Assembly (NCBI GenBank): GCA_964019055.1
Contig: OZ025208.1
Coordinates: 867,501-931,500, forward strand
DNA: 64,000 bases
Direction: 5' to 3'
Source of the DNA: Anthopleura xanthogrammica
Taxonomy: Eukaryota; Cnidaria; Anthozoa; Actiniaria; Actiniidae
Shown in pieces: positions 1-12,099 of the stretch (position 1 is the first letter of the stretch; every line of letters begins with the position of its first letter). Made by a program: the position numbers and the translations under genes. Below the pieces are notes generated by a model. It saw only the letters and a list, made by a program, of their open reading frames with translations. It did no database searches and had not been told where the DNA came from.

Positions 1-183
1 AAGTTCAAATGGAAAAATTCCATATTGTGACCTTTCGCTGATCCCATTCAGCTCATCGCCCATACTGTAATTTGGGCTTAGTAAATTGCAACAAAACCTT
101 CACCAACCTTTTTTGAAACAGTTTTTGTTCTTTACAGACTTACTGTAATAACTAAAGGAGATATTTTCTGTGTTTTTTTGTAG

Positions 184-499
184 AGTCTTGTGTCTAAACC
201 AGAGCTGCGCGACTGTGATGATCTGAAGCAGTTCCTTGGTGTGATTGGTGGGGTGTCGTTCATTAAACCCAGTGTTGCACAGATAATGAGCCAGTCAGTA
301 CATGTTCCAAGGGTAGACAAGGTAGTTATCACCTCAGCGACTTGTTGAGAAATGTCATTTGTTATTTACTCATTCATTTTTACTTGATTCATTTACTTAA
401 AGTTTTAGTATAACAATGTTAATGAAGATGGTGAGGTGATAGTGATGATGATATTGGTGATGATGAGCATGATAATGATGACGATGATGATGGTGATGG

Positions 500-591
<92 letters not shown>

Positions 592-727
592 GTGGTGATT
601 ATGGTGGTGATGATGATAGTGATCATGATGATGATCATGATGGTGATGATGATGATGGTGGTGGTGATGATGATGGTGATGATGAGCATGATAATGATGA
701 CGATGATGATGGTGATGGTGATGATGG

Positions 728-776
<49 letters not shown>

Positions 777-798
777 GATGATGGCGATGATGATGGTG

Positions 799-830
<32 letters not shown>

Positions 831-3800
831 GGCGATGATGGTGATGATGATGGTGGTGGTGATGATGATGGTGATGATGATGGTGATGGTGATTATGGTG
901 GTGATGATGATAGTGATCATGATGATGATCATGATGATGATCATGATGATGGTGATGATGATGATGGTGGTGGTGATGATGATGGTGATGATGATAGGGA
1001 TGATGATGGTGGTGATGATGATGGTGATAGCGATAATCATGGTGATGATGATGATGATAAAGTTAATTAATATGGTATTGACCACCATAGTGTTGGCCAT
1101 TATGATGACGATAATGGTGGTCATAATGTCCAGGGCTATAAATAACAACCAGCCAACAGACAATGATAGCCAAAATGGGTAGTTCCCTGGCCAAATACCT
1201 TTTAGGCTGATTGGGTCTCTTGGCTGGCCACATGTCGATCAATATGACCTGTTATCATGTTATTATCTGTTATCATCATCGAGCAACTGTTATTTTAAAC
1301 CCTGATGATGAATTGTGTTTTTTTTTTACTTTTTTCAGATGTTCAGTAGACAAATGACAAAAGTGATTGACAGCATTAAGACTGCTCTAGAACTAGGTAT
1401 AGAATTATATTTGATCTTTTATCAACAAGAAAATTCCCTTAATGTATTTCTTATTTAAAAATATATACCCTCTCCAACCCTTAGAAATTCCAATCCCCCC
1501 TTCTATTGGTGAGGTATGGATATTTTCTGGAACTTCACAATATACTGTACCCTTCTCAGACCCTCCACTCCCTTGCAAATGTCAGTCAGTTATTCCCAAG
1601 ATCTGATGCGAAGGATGCACTCCTCATTCAGTTGTTTTGTTCTGTATCCCAGAGGGTCAAGAAGAGACAGAAGTTAAGCCCAAATCACCAGATGCTGTAG
1701 ACACTGCCTGTCCATGGGCAATCGTACGTCACCGTAGTGTAGATGAGCAGCCAATGGTATGTATATATAGATGATTTGCTTTTTAACTCATGGATATGGC
1801 CAGATATTGGCCAGTCAGTCGCCAGTCATGATCACTGGCCAAGGATTGACCAGACAAGTTCCAATTCTGGTCGGACATTGTCCAATATGGATGACCAGCT
1901 GTTGTTTTAAGCCCTGTGATGCCAATCTAAATCAGATAATTTTTTAATACTGTTAAGTGAGACTTAATACAGGTGGATTAGCCCCCTGGTGCTTTAGCCC
2001 CTAGTGGTTTAGCCCCCATCACTGCATTCAATAAGTTAGATCATAATTTTACCTTCTAAGACACGAATGCTAGTTAGTGATGTTAGTTTTGAGAGTTAAA
2101 TTATTTGAGAATTTTGAACTTTAGACGCTCGAGCGAATAACTTAAAAATTTGTGAAAAGATAGTGTTAGATTCTAACTTGTCCCGTCATTGAAACCGGCA
2201 AACTACTCAATTTTTGTAAGCAGTCTCTGCTTGATTGCCAATTTCTTGTATAAAAAATCAATTTTTTTATCTCAGAGAAAGTAATAAAACTTTCCAGGGA
2301 TCTAACTTATTGAATGCAGTGATGGGAGCTAAACCACTTAAAGGAGGGCTAAACCACCAGGGGGCTAATCCACCAGGGGGCTAATCCACCAGGGGGCTAA
2401 TCCACCAGGGGGCTAATCCACCAGTGGGCTAATCCACCAGGGGGCTAATCCACCAGGGGGCTAATCCACCAGGGGGCTAATCCACCAGTGGGCTAATCCA
2501 CCAGTGGGCTAATCCACCAGGGGGCTAATCCACTGGTTACTGTGAGGCTAATTCCCCTATACTCTAAAGTATAAAAATTAATTGTGTTTTTGATATTCTT
2601 TGTAGATGGATAAAGAGGAGGTGTCTGCTGGTGATTGTTTCTCGGCATTCATGGACACTCATCAGGTATATAATTATCATGTTACTACAAGTGTGTCATT
2701 TGAAACTAGAAAACCGGCTGCGTATCAAAATTGAAAATTACTAAAAGCGTATGGACAGACAGATATATGTGAAAATCCCCATTCTGGGCTGATCTGTCAG
2801 GAAACAACTAACTCACAAATCCAACCCTGAAACAACCTCTGGGCTGATCTAAGTCAGGGCATCACTGATATTGAATGCTAATGAGATATTTATTATTTAT
2901 GACTTCACAGTTGCCAACATCACATTTAACTAATCATGACACTGATACTGATGACAGCTATGATGACAGCAGTAGTGATGATGATGATGACGATGATGAT
3001 GATGATGATGATCTATATCTTCTTGGCTCAAGAACTGCAGATGACACAAGTGATACTCCAAACGAACCTTCCACAGCGTCTGCCATATCACAAGATGACA
3101 TGTTGAATGGTGTTTTAGGAAGCAAGCCTCCAGGATTATGCATCCCATCTACCTTAACTCATTCTCTTAGCACAGGAAGCTTAAATGACAAGGATGCTAC
3201 TGATTTTGGTAAACAATGGTTCCAGAAAGACGTACATGAAAATAAACCAAAGTCAGTGGCCCCAGAAAGACCTCCACCTCCTCAACCAGCAGATCAACCT
3301 ACAGACCCCATGAGTGACCAACAAAAGGCTAAGTTTTCACATCAGCTTAAATTTTCTAAAAAGAATGTCCAAAAGTTAAAGCTTGCAGCTCAAAAGGCTA
3401 AGGAAAAGAAGCGCAAATCGATGGACAATCTAAGTCTTGCTAAAGAGAAAGTCAAGACGTTCTCTAAGGAAAAAAAGACCGAAACAGCTGAACAACTGAG
3501 TCATGCGAAAGATAAAGTAAAGGCTTTCTCTAAAGAAAAAAAACTTGATTCAGTGGAACAGTTTAGCCATGCTAAAGATAAAGTTAAAAACTTCTCCAAA
3601 GATAAGAAGGATGAAACAGTTGAGCATCTGAGTCACGCCAAAGAGAAAGTAAAATCTTTCTCCAAGGATGCAAAGTTTGAACCAATAGAACAACTAAGCC
3701 ATGCTAAAGACAAGGTTAAAGCTTTCTCTAAAGAAAAAAAGACCGAAACGATGGAAAATTTAGACCAAGCAAAGGAGAAAGTTAAAGCTTTTTCTAAAGA

Positions 3801-5993
3801 GAAAAAGCTTGAAACTGTGGAACACTTAAGTCATGCGAAAGATAAAGTAAAAGCGTATTCCAAGGAGAAAAAAGAAGAGTCGTTAGAAAACCTTCATCAA
3901 GCAAAAGATAAAGTAAAAGCATTGCAAAAAAAGATTTCTGATTCTAAGAAGTCGAATAAAAAAGAACATGCTTCTCAGTCCTCCCACAAGGGAGAGAGCA
4001 GAGAAGATGTTTATCAGCAAAGCAGCCCAGTTGATACAAGGAAGACTACCACACAAGAGAGAGAAAGAATTTCCCAAGCTCTAAATGGAGGAAGAACAGA
4101 CATCCCTTCTGTCATGTCCGGCTCTGCTGATCCAGGTTGTGTGAGTGAAGTAGCGCAAGATATGGTGGGAGAAGAGCCGCAGTGTCCACTTGCTCATGCC
4201 ATCTTGGACCTGACATGTGAGGTGCTCAAGGGACAAGACTCTTGGGCCAGTATTGATAGAGTACAAGATGGATTTGTGGGAATTTTTGGAGCTCTTTTTG
4301 AATGGTATGATATTACCTATAAACACTCTAGAAGCTGTAGGAAACTTGAAAGCCAAGAAGAACATTTTCTACAGCTCCCTAGGTGTTTATGTTGCTAGAC
4401 AGAGTCTTTCAGACCTTGTGAAATATTTGTCTTTTACACTACTATGCATCCTATGGGTTGGGTCTCTGGTTCCATTTCTAATGTTTTCCCATTTCAAACC
4501 ATGTTTCATTCCCTAGAGTATCATTTCTTTGTTTAATGGTTGTGCATGAGAATTAAACTCATGAATATAAGTCTTCAGTTTGACCCTGTTGAGCTGTGCC
4601 AACGCTGTACTAGAGGTGATTAGTGATAACATCAGTATGGATACATTACTCAAACAAAGAATCTTAATATTCTTAAGAGAATGATACATGGTCTGAAATG
4701 GGAAAACATTACGCCCAAGCTAATAGAGGTCTATATTGTTGGATTTTGAACCATTTTGTTTTTACTTTTTAGGTTTGTGCGAAATGAAATAGATGATTTA
4801 TTTACAGACGACAACTGGGGTCTGTACCTTGAGAACCTTACACAAGTGGTTTGGCCTGATGGAAAGCTCTTTGAACCCTCAGGGGAGCAGAAAACAGAAG
4901 AAGAAAAAGACAAAACCAAGAAAAAAGCCATAAAAACGTTGATGGAATTTTTTCCAGGTAATAAGCTTTGCCTGGAACTTCTCCTTCTTGCTTTCAAAAC
5001 AACTAATAATAGTAAAGCCGTTGATAACACTGCAATTTTTTTACTGTGAAAATTGCGATTGAATTTCATGGTTTCAACTCAGACAATAGTGCATCAATCA
5101 CCATTGCAGTAGTTTTTTAGTACACAGTATCTGCTTTATGGGATAGCAATGGTTACTAATGGGACTTGGAACCATGAATATCAGCATAAGACTGACAGAA
5201 AACAGTGACAACAGTGGCAACACTGTCTTACGACAACAAAAATAATGTGTTACAGTAAACAGTCTGTGAAAAAGGTGTAGTACTCATTCACCTATAAATT
5301 TCTATCATTTTTTTTCCTTTCTCTTTCCATTGTTTTATTTTTCAGAACTATTTCCTTTATTGGTTGGGTCACGGGTGTACAAAGATTGTGCAAGTAATGC
5401 AGTGGAATCTCTACAAAACCCTGCTATCAATAGGTTAGGGATTTCATTTTATTATAATTTCTTTCCTATCCATCCATTTATCCATTTATCCATCCATCCA
5501 TCCATCCATCCATCCATCCATCCATCCATCCATCCATCCACCCACCCACCCACCCACCCACCCACCCACCCACCCACCCATCCATCCATCCATCCATCCA
5601 TCCATCCATCCATCCACCCACCCACAAACCCACCCACCCACCCACCCACCCACCCATCCATCCATCCATCCATCCATCCATCTATCCATCCATCCATCCA
5701 TCCATCCATCCATCCATTTATCCTTTGATACATTCGTCAGTTGTTCTTCTATTCATTCCAGGTTCTTTTTCTGCTTCTTCAGTTATCCTCAAAACTTGCA
5801 ACTTGATCTAAGACAGCATGTCATATCAACCAATGCCTATTCAAAAGCTTGTATATAGATTATTAATTCATTTTTTGTGTGCATTGACTTCCACAGAGTA
5901 TTAATTTATATTTTATTGGAGCTATTCCTTCCTGAGCTAGTACCAGAACTACAACATGGTATAAACACTGAAGGACAAGAAAACCTTGAATGA
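184..5993 (+). CDS. Sorting nexin, SNX19/SNX13/SNX25 class, 3' part (PX end, 22-residue repeats, Nexin_C)
   Basis: Proposed exons: 184-321, 1339-1396, 1653-1756, 2606-2665, 2911-4304, 4773-4957, 5346-5431 and 5897-5993, all with GT-AG borders and matching phase, ending in TGA. The gene begins left of the window. The first exon ([20 protein letters not shown]) looks like the end of a PX phosphoinositide-binding domain. The large exon encodes a run of Asp, a proline-rich stretch and seven and a half lysine-rich 22-residue repeats. The last four exons form a Nexin_C domain, with [19 protein letters not shown] and a closing [20 protein letters not shown]. Known family members are endosomal or ER-contact proteins with an N-terminal PXA domain, which would lie outside the window. 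The linker and the WP motif look most like SNX19, but SNX13 or SNX25 cannot be excluded. The repeats are not something I know from vertebrate SNX19. Confidence 0.82.
421..1061. repeat. (GAT)n trinucleotide microsatellite in a sorting-nexin intron
   Basis: About 640 bp of GAT/GGT triplets with interruptions, internally duplicated: the segment with GATAGTGATCATGATGATC occurs more than once. Long open frames on both strands (poly-Met, poly-Ile) are by-products. Confidence 0.95.
1480..1580. repeat. Dispersed repeat (GAGGTATGGATATTTTCTGG family), single copy
   Basis: Contains AAATTCCAATCCCCC, GAGGTATGGATATTTTCTGG and CTCAGACCCTCCAC in the same order as the two tandem copies near position 8900-9058. 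It overlaps no exon. Confidence 0.6.
1970..2555. mobile_element. MITE-like inverted repeat carrying a 17-bp minisatellite
   Basis: The left arm (about 1973-2048, GGTGGATTAGCCCCCTGGTG ... TCACTGCATTCAATAAGTTAG) is inverted at about 2300-2395. From about 2343 to 2532 the right arm is expanded into some ten copies of a 17-bp unit, GGGGGCTAATCCACCAG. The element sits in a sorting-nexin intron. There is no coding capacity, so it is a non-autonomous DNA transposon whose terminal motif has amplified. Confidence 0.65.
2765..2860 (-). repeat. Copy of the 'GTGAGTTAGCC' 63-bp repeat family
   Basis: Reads as the reverse complement of the tandem units at 9800-10065: GGGCTGATCT, CTAACTCACAAATCCAACCCTG and AACAACCTCTGGGCTGATCTAAGTC. 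It lies just upstream of the large sorting-nexin exon. Confidence 0.65.
3430..3957 (+). repeat. Coding array of 22-residue lysine-rich repeats (7.5 copies)
   Basis: Within the large sorting-nexin exon, seven consecutive 66-nt units encode the pattern [22 protein letters not shown] with small changes, followed by a partial eighth. The length is constant at 22 residues, which is two 11-residue helical repeats. Charges alternate and A/V/F/L recur regularly, as in amphipathic helices of apolipoprotein or LEA type. Synonymous codons differ between units, so the array is old enough to have drifted while keeping its protein pattern. Confidence 0.85.
4478..4727. mobile_element. MITE of the CTTGGGCGTAATGTTTTCCCATTTC family
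   Basis: The left part (ATGTTTTCCCATTTCAAACC ... TTCCCTAGAGTATCATTTC) is inverted at the right end (GAATGATACATGGTCTGAAATGGG ... ATTACGCCCAAG). The same inverted pair recurs near 12100-12712 and 19670-20090. It lies in the intron before the first Nexin_C exon. Confidence 0.6.
5467..5721. repeat. (TCCA)n / (CCCA)n tetranucleotide microsatellite
   Basis: Alternating blocks of CATC and CACC units in the last sorting-nexin intron. Open frames on both strands are artefacts of the 4-bp period. Confidence 0.95.
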
Positions 5994-7140
5994 AGTATTC
6001 GTTACAAACAAATCTTTAGCTTAGTAATATTATCGTTAAGGTAAGGATAATAGCTTTCAAATCACTAGGCTGATATGTCAGGGTCACATGTGGGGTTGTC
6101 TGGGATGGATACCTATGGATAGTACTATGTCAAGGTGTTGATTAGATGATTCATGTCTGATTCATGGTTCATTAGTACCTATCATACAGGCTATATCACA
6201 GATCCACCATACTGGGTCACATGTGGTGTAGTCTGGGATGGATATCTCAGTTCCAATGGATAGTAGATGTACCATAGTTTGATATGGATATACTGATGTT
6301 TGTGTGTGTGTGAGGGAGGGGGGAGGGTTGTTGAGGACTGAGGTAGCCATCCCAGAATGCATTACTCTTCTTGACCAATCATAGCAGACCTGTGACATGT
6401 TCTTTCATGCGATAAAATACCATATATACAACAAAAAAGCATTAATGCATATTATAAACAAAATATAATCATGTCGAAACAAGGAAAAATGAAAAATGGA
6501 AGAAAATACTATTTGAGATCCACTATTAAATTAAGAATGAAAGCAATGATTTCAAAAATAACAATGAATATTTATTAATAATTTATAGATTGAATTGGGA
6601 TGAAAGGAATATCTGTTATAGATTAAATAGATGAAATATGAAATTACTGAATGAGGATGACAAAATTTTTCAGTTTAAGAAAACCATCCTCCTTGAGTTG
6701 GTAGATGTTCAGATTTTTTTTACTTTTTTACTTTTTTATATTATTATTATTTTTTTTTTACAAAATATGCTTTTTTCTTTCGTAGTTCAACAAACTTACT
6801 GTTTGTAATTTTTTTTTTTTTTTTGCTCGCTGGTATGTTGATTTGTCATTTTCATTACGGTGGTACCTCTATGAAGCAGACACCCTTAGTTAATAGAACC
6901 TTGTCTGGTGTACGCGTAACAGAGGTTTGCTGAAATGTCGTGAAATATCAGTTAGTAGTTACATGTAACTTACAATGTTCAATTTCAAAAATTGGCAAAA
7001 AAGTAAATGTAACGTGGGAACCTCAGAATATATTTGATTGCTGTTGTATTTAACCCAAACACAGCGTTATTATATGTAAGCAGATATCATCAGCAAATTC
7101 AATATCTGATTCAATTATTACCAAATTGGCTCGTATTTTA

Positions 7141-7500
7141 GTATCTGTGTCTGCTTACAGTGCAGACACTCCAACCATGAACACTTCAAGTTTTTTTTGA
7201 CATTTTCCCCATAACTATCCAATCTTTGCTCTCCGTAGAAACAAAGGAATCAGCATTTTTTAGGCGCCATCCAATCACAACAAACAACAGAAAATCTTTA
7301 CAAGTGTATTTTTATTTTTCTCATGTGAACTAATAAACTGCTAAATCGCATAAATTATGTCATCTGTTGTGATTGGATGACACCTCAAAAATGTTTCATG
7401 TCTTTTTCTATGGAGAGTACTGATTGGATAGTTATGAAAAATGTCAACAACAACAACAAAAAGTGTTCATGGTTCAAGTGTCCGCACTGTAATAGATACT
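7141..7500. mobile_element. MITE-like inverted repeat, about 360 bp
   Basis: The left arm has CAGTGCAGACACTCCAACCATGAACACTT, then ACTATCCAATC, CTCTCCGTAGAAA and CATCCAATCACAACA. The right arm carries the complements in reverse order, ending AGTGTCCGCACTGTAATAGATACT. Arms are about 120 bp and roughly 80% matched by eye. No coding capacity. Confidence 0.65.
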
Positions 7501-7865
7501 GTAGATAGAAGTGTCTGCTGAATTGAGGTGTATTTTACAGAAAAAAATTGGTATTTTGCTTTTTCCTCTTTGTTTGTTTGTCTTTTTTTACCTTGTTTGT
7601 TTGTTATGCTTCTTTCTTTAGGTTTTGTTTTGTGTCTGGTTCACGTTACAGTAGGTTAGGTTAATGTCATTCTTCCAGAGTATTAAGAAAACTGTGTATC
7701 TTCATATACCTTAGTCATATAAAACTGCAGCAATGTCTGTATCATATATTTAACAAAATATTTGTGATTAAGCTGAATGCTGATTGGCTTCGTACATTGT
7801 CTATATTTTAAGAGACATGCTCACATAGTAATCAAAAAATAATTCAAAAACTGTAGCCTGCATCT

Positions 7866-8465
7866 CTGATATAGAGGTTTTTCACCATCATGTGACAGTA
7901 GCCATGTAAGATGGCAGGAACAATACAATCGTTTTACATGAGAAACAGGGATTGCACCAGGATTTTGTAATGTGTGTCCTAGGGCCCATGTGTCTGGGCA
8001 CAATTTGGGTTCCCTCACATATTTGATGGGATTCTAGATCACATTCTTTTGTAAGCAAGGAATTTAATGGAAAAAGTGAACATCTAGGGTCCTCAGACGT
8101 AAACTAATAGACCATTTTTGAGATATGCGAGCGCTTTCAAAAATGTCGAAGGCGCAGACATAAAAAGGAGGGATTTTCAGGCAAGATCAAGCCCACTATT
8201 GACTCTGCAGGAAAATGCCTCAAAATCATGTCTGCGCCTGCAATATTTTTGAAATCACTCGCGCATCTCAAAAATGGTCTATTGCCAAAATGCCTTTTCC
8301 CTGTTGGTTTAAAAATTTTTTATTTATTTTTTGCATAAAAATGCATGATTTCTGCATTAACCCAAACCCTGAAAAAGAATTCAATATCCAAGAGTAAAGG
8401 GATTTTATTGTTATGTCATCTAACATGGCCGCTGTCACATGATGGTGTAAAACCTCTATAAGACC
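7866..8465. mobile_element. Nested MITE-like inverted repeat, about 600 bp
   Basis: Outer arms: ATAGAGGTTTTTCACCATCATGTGACAG (about 7871-7900) against CTGTCACATGATGGTGTAAAACCTCTATA (about 8433-8461). Inner arms: AATAGACCATTTTTGAGATATGCG ... GGCGCAGACAT (about 8106-8162) against ATGTCTGCGCCTGC ... CTCAAAAATGGTCTATT (about 8226-8284). Fragments of the outer end recur near 27935-27965. Confidence 0.65.
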
Positions 8466-8892
8466 CCTAGAAGCTGTGGAGCACTCGGGCAGGAAGAGAA
8501 ATACTTAGCTATGCTTTTAAGCTTTCTTCTCTCATGCTTTACAGCACCTAGAGGAGTATTATTAAAATTTAAAAAAAATGAAATGATTGCAAACATTTTT
8601 TTTTGTTCATATGATAGTATTTTTTTTCACATTCATAGCTAATAATTATTTATATTTATGAAGACAATTTATGGGATTCAAAATTATTGGGTGTTATTAT
8701 AGAGAATAGGGAGATAAAGTACTTCGTTTGAATGATAAATTTGTCATCTTTTTGGACGTGTTCGATTTTATTGTACAATATTATAGATTATTATTTTCTT
8801 TATTAATTTATGACATCTCAATCATTTCTAAGAAGTAAATAAAACAATAATTCAAAAATTCTTATTGCGATTGTTGATTTTTTAAAACTTTC

Positions 8893-9058
8893 CATGGAGG
8901 TATGGAAATTTTCTGGTACTACACAAAATCCCTTCCTCAGACCCTCCACACCCCTTGGAAATTCCAATCCCCCTCCATGGGGGAGGTATGGATATTTTCT
9001 GGTACTACACAACATACCCTCCTCAGACCCTCCCCACCCCTTGGAAATTCCAATCCCC
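8893..9058. repeat. Two tandem copies of the GAGGTATGG ... AATCCCCCT repeat
   Basis: Two near-identical units of about 95 bp, each with a TTTTCTGGTACTACACA core and ending CTTGGAAATTCCAATCCCCCT, lie just downstream of the IMPACT gene 1 stop codon. A third, diverged copy lies at 1480-1580. Confidence 0.75.
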
Positions 9059-9061
9059 CTC

Positions 9062-10847
9062 TTATTTGTGTTTTTTAATCTTTGCTTTACTTTTTCCCCT
9101 TGATTCCTTATGATCTGCCATTCTTTTATTCTCTATCAGTCCAGCAGTTTGCAGTAAATCTCTGGCGCAGTTATTATAATGCTTAAATCTATCCGGTCCT
9201 AATAATAAGCCTCCATACCAACGAGTAACCACTACGATCACATTTTGTGCGTCAGTTATTTGCAGCAAGTGCAAAAGTCTTGACCCTGCGGCATTCTCAC
9301 CATCATCATCACAATCTTGAATATAAGCATTATTTTCTTCATTATATATCCTGTAAGCCATCACGTTATGTGCTGCATTTGCTATCTTACGACTTTTCTT
9401 CAACTCGGCTAAAACTTGATCAGCTTGATTACGAGATGAAATAGAAGTGAGGTGACCTTGGAATGTACTTTTGCGATCATTGATTGGTTCTCCATGCATA
9501 ATTTCAATGTCAATGAATTCCTCATCATCATGATGATCATGATAATTATCAAAACTGATGTCTTTTATTGCTTCTGTGATATCCAGTTCTCCGTTCATAC
9601 TTGGTTCCACATCAGCAACACTAAAAGAGCCTGCAATATATATGAATATTAATACAAGTTGCTTTGGTTACCATGGACTCAATATCCCATCTAGAGTTCA
9701 TTAGGTCTACCTTGATTTTTCTACATATTATGGCTTTCCTAAATTCCAATTCAATCTGCAAGTAGCTGTGAATTAGCCTTTCTGGGACTTTCCAGACAGT
9801 CCAGTGGTTGTTTTAGTGTTTGATCTGTGAGTTAGCTGTGTGCTGACTTAGATTAACCCAGAGGTTATTTCAGGGTTCAATCTGTGAGTTAGCCATGGCC
9901 TGACTTAGATCAGCCCAGAGATTATTTCAGGGTTTGATCTGTGAGTTAGCCATGCCCCGACTTAAATCAGCCGAGAGGTTGTTTCAAGGGTTTGATTTGT
10001 GAGTTAGCCATGGCCTGACTTGATCAGCCCAGAATTTTTATCAAGGTTGAATCTTTGAGTTAGCTGTGCCCGGAGAACCCAGAAAAAACCTTTGGTTCAT
10101 GGGAGAAACCCAACAAACTGTGATGCATGAGAATCAAACCCAAAACCCCTGCGGAGGTGAGAGGCAAGTGCAAACGTACCCCTACATATCACCCTTGAAT
10201 CCCAATTCAGATCGTGTGTTGTTCTTTAATTTTGTTATAAGATTCTTTGTTTGAGTCTCATTCACATTTGTCACATTTATCTTCTCAATTGTTGCTGGTG
10301 AACAAGTTATAACACTCAAGGAAGCAACACATGGTCTGAAATGGGAAACAATATGCTAATGAAAATATGCTAATATACTCAAATTTTAGAATACACATAA
10401 ATGAATACCAACAACATTCTAATCTCGTTCAGCACCATTAATAGGATCAATCATCAACTTACTTTCTTCAAGTTCTTGTCTCTCATCTGTTTTTTCCTTT
10501 ACAAACTCTCTCAGCTTCTCAATGCACTGGAATAGCAAAATTTCTCCAACATTTTCTTTAAAAATCTCTTGAAAACTTTTAGCCATTTCTTCGTAATCTT
10601 TTGCATTCATCCAAGACGAAACGATCTCTAATACTGGCTCTCCACTACTGGGGTAGTTAATAGGAAGAATGATCCGAAGAGAAGTGGAAAATTTAGGATT
10701 TAACTCGTTTTTGATACACATTTCACAGATTTTGCCCTCTGAATCTGTGGGATAAAAATCTTCGCTATAAATTGCTCTAAGAGCTTCGATTTCTTCGAGT
10801 TGTCGAGCGATATTCTCGTCGACATTAACGTCTTGGTCAGACATCAT
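9062..10847 (-). CDS. IMPACT: Protein IMPACT homologue (RWD + IMPACT/UPF0029 domain)
   Basis: Two exons on the minus strand: 10463-10847 (start at 10847 or at the second Met, 10844) and 9062-9630, joined by GTAAG...CAG in phase, giving about 316 residues; vertebrate IMPACT is about the same length. Exon 1 encodes an RWD domain (EEIEALRAIYSEDF near the start, LPINYPSSGEP). Exon 2 encodes a complete IMPACT domain: HGEPINDRKSTFQGHL, AYRIYNEE, QDCDDDGENAAGSRLLHLL and the signature VTRWYGGLLLGPDRFKH, then a basic tail. Known role: the RWD domain competes with GCN2 for GCN1 and so dampens GCN2 activation during amino-acid shortage. All signature residues are intact, so this is likely the conserved orthologue and the probable source of the IMPACT units in the neighbouring fusion genes. 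Confidence 0.92.
9800..10065. repeat. Tandem array of about 63-bp units in the IMPACT gene 1 intron
   Basis: Four or so units with the pattern GTGAGTTAGCCATGGCCTGA, CTTAGATCAGCCCAGAG, GTTATTTCAGGGTTTGATCT. Single copies occur near 2765, 27860 (partial) and 60360-60440. Confidence 0.8.
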
Positions 10848-11795
10848 TCTACTTTCAAAATATTCGACAATTTGAAGAAAAAGTTATGTAATGTTTTAAA
10901 AAATTCATATTTTGAAACAAACAAATGGCTCATTGTTTTAACAAAGCCACAGGGTACCCAAACCGAAGTTTTTGTGATAAGATTATTTTTATTATTTTAT
11001 TTTATCTTAAAAGATGGTACATCCCGATTAAAATCGATTTATCTTTGGTTTCCTAGTATCAACATCAAGTCATATCATAAAAATAAGTCCAAGAATTGTA
11101 TTTCTGCTATAAAAATCTAAGTATTTTTCGAGAATTTATCAGTTAATTGGGTTGCCTGTGCTGGACAGGGAGCCCAAACTTAGTTTTAGTGATTGTTTTG
11201 AAACATCATGTTCTAAACTTAAATAAGAAAACAAGAGCTTAAAAATGTATGCATAGTATTTGTATAACCTCTAGAATGTTATTATTGGTATTTCATCATA
11301 AAAATTTGCATTTTTAATTTTTTTCTCTCTAATTTTGTAAGCTTTCAATAAAGTGAAGCTTGGGCTCCCTATATGCTTTGGTTCCAGTCCAGTCAAGCTT
11401 CGCGCGTAAAAGGAAAGATTTAAAAAAACCTCGAAAATTCTTAGCAAAATGACTCTGAAGTATCCTAACACGACCAAGAAATGTAGAGTAAGACACAAGG
11501 TGAGTTGATGAACTTTTATTTTTACTAAAAAGGACTAAAAGTGTGCACTTTTCGTCTTTCAAAGTTGTCTGGAAGTTCGTGTTGACTTGTCATGTCAAAA
11601 CTGGAACATTTGCGCAGACTTTTGAAAAATGAAAATAAAATTTTACTTGTAATTCTAAGTGTTCTAGAAGTATTGGTAAATCAATCCTAGACTAGGATAC
11701 GTTTTCTGGGACATTTAGATAAGATTTTTGATTTCTTCCTTTTAATATGATAGAACAGACAGACAGACGGACAGAATAAAGCACTAAAATTTTAA
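10848..11795. other. Upstream of IMPACT gene 1; no gene seen
   Basis: AT-rich DNA between the IMPACT start and the first duplicated unit. It holds a short, imperfect inverted pair (GGACAGGGAGCCCAA near 11163; TTGGGCTCCCTATATGC near 11360) and a small GACAGACAGACGG run at 11757-11772. The promoter of IMPACT gene 1 must lie here, but I see no clear TATA box. Confidence 0.5.
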
Positions 11796-12099
11796 AAACA
11801 TCTTACATCCTTGTTTTAATTTGCTGCATAAACCTACTCCTCTTTTCCCATCCCCTCCTTGCTAACACAACTCCTTCCTCTAAATATTACTGTAAGTTAC
11901 TGCGAATGTTCTTGTAAACATTTTTTTCTCATAGATGTTATATAACATCAATTGTACAAACGTTTTCTATGAGTATATTATAATATACTGTATTATGCTT
12001 TGATTAATAGTCCTCTACAATGCAAGCTTTCTACAGATTACTATCTTTTTTATAATCTTCCAAGAGAAAGGTAAGCACATGTTATGTACACAGTGATCC

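Larger units (their letters stand above)
5994..9061. other. Intergenic region between the sorting nexin and IMPACT gene 1
   Basis: The two genes converge here, so both 3' ends face this 3.1 kb. I see no exon with coherent splice sites and protein-like composition. Contents are AT-rich DNA, a TG/GGGA-rich stretch near 6300-6330, poly-T runs near 6710-6830, and the MITEs and repeats listed separately. Confidence 0.7.

Noticed and set aside
405..1182. Open frames of about 250 codons on both strands
   Set aside because: Pure by-products of the GAT microsatellite (poly-Met, poly-Ile); no domain and no splice context.
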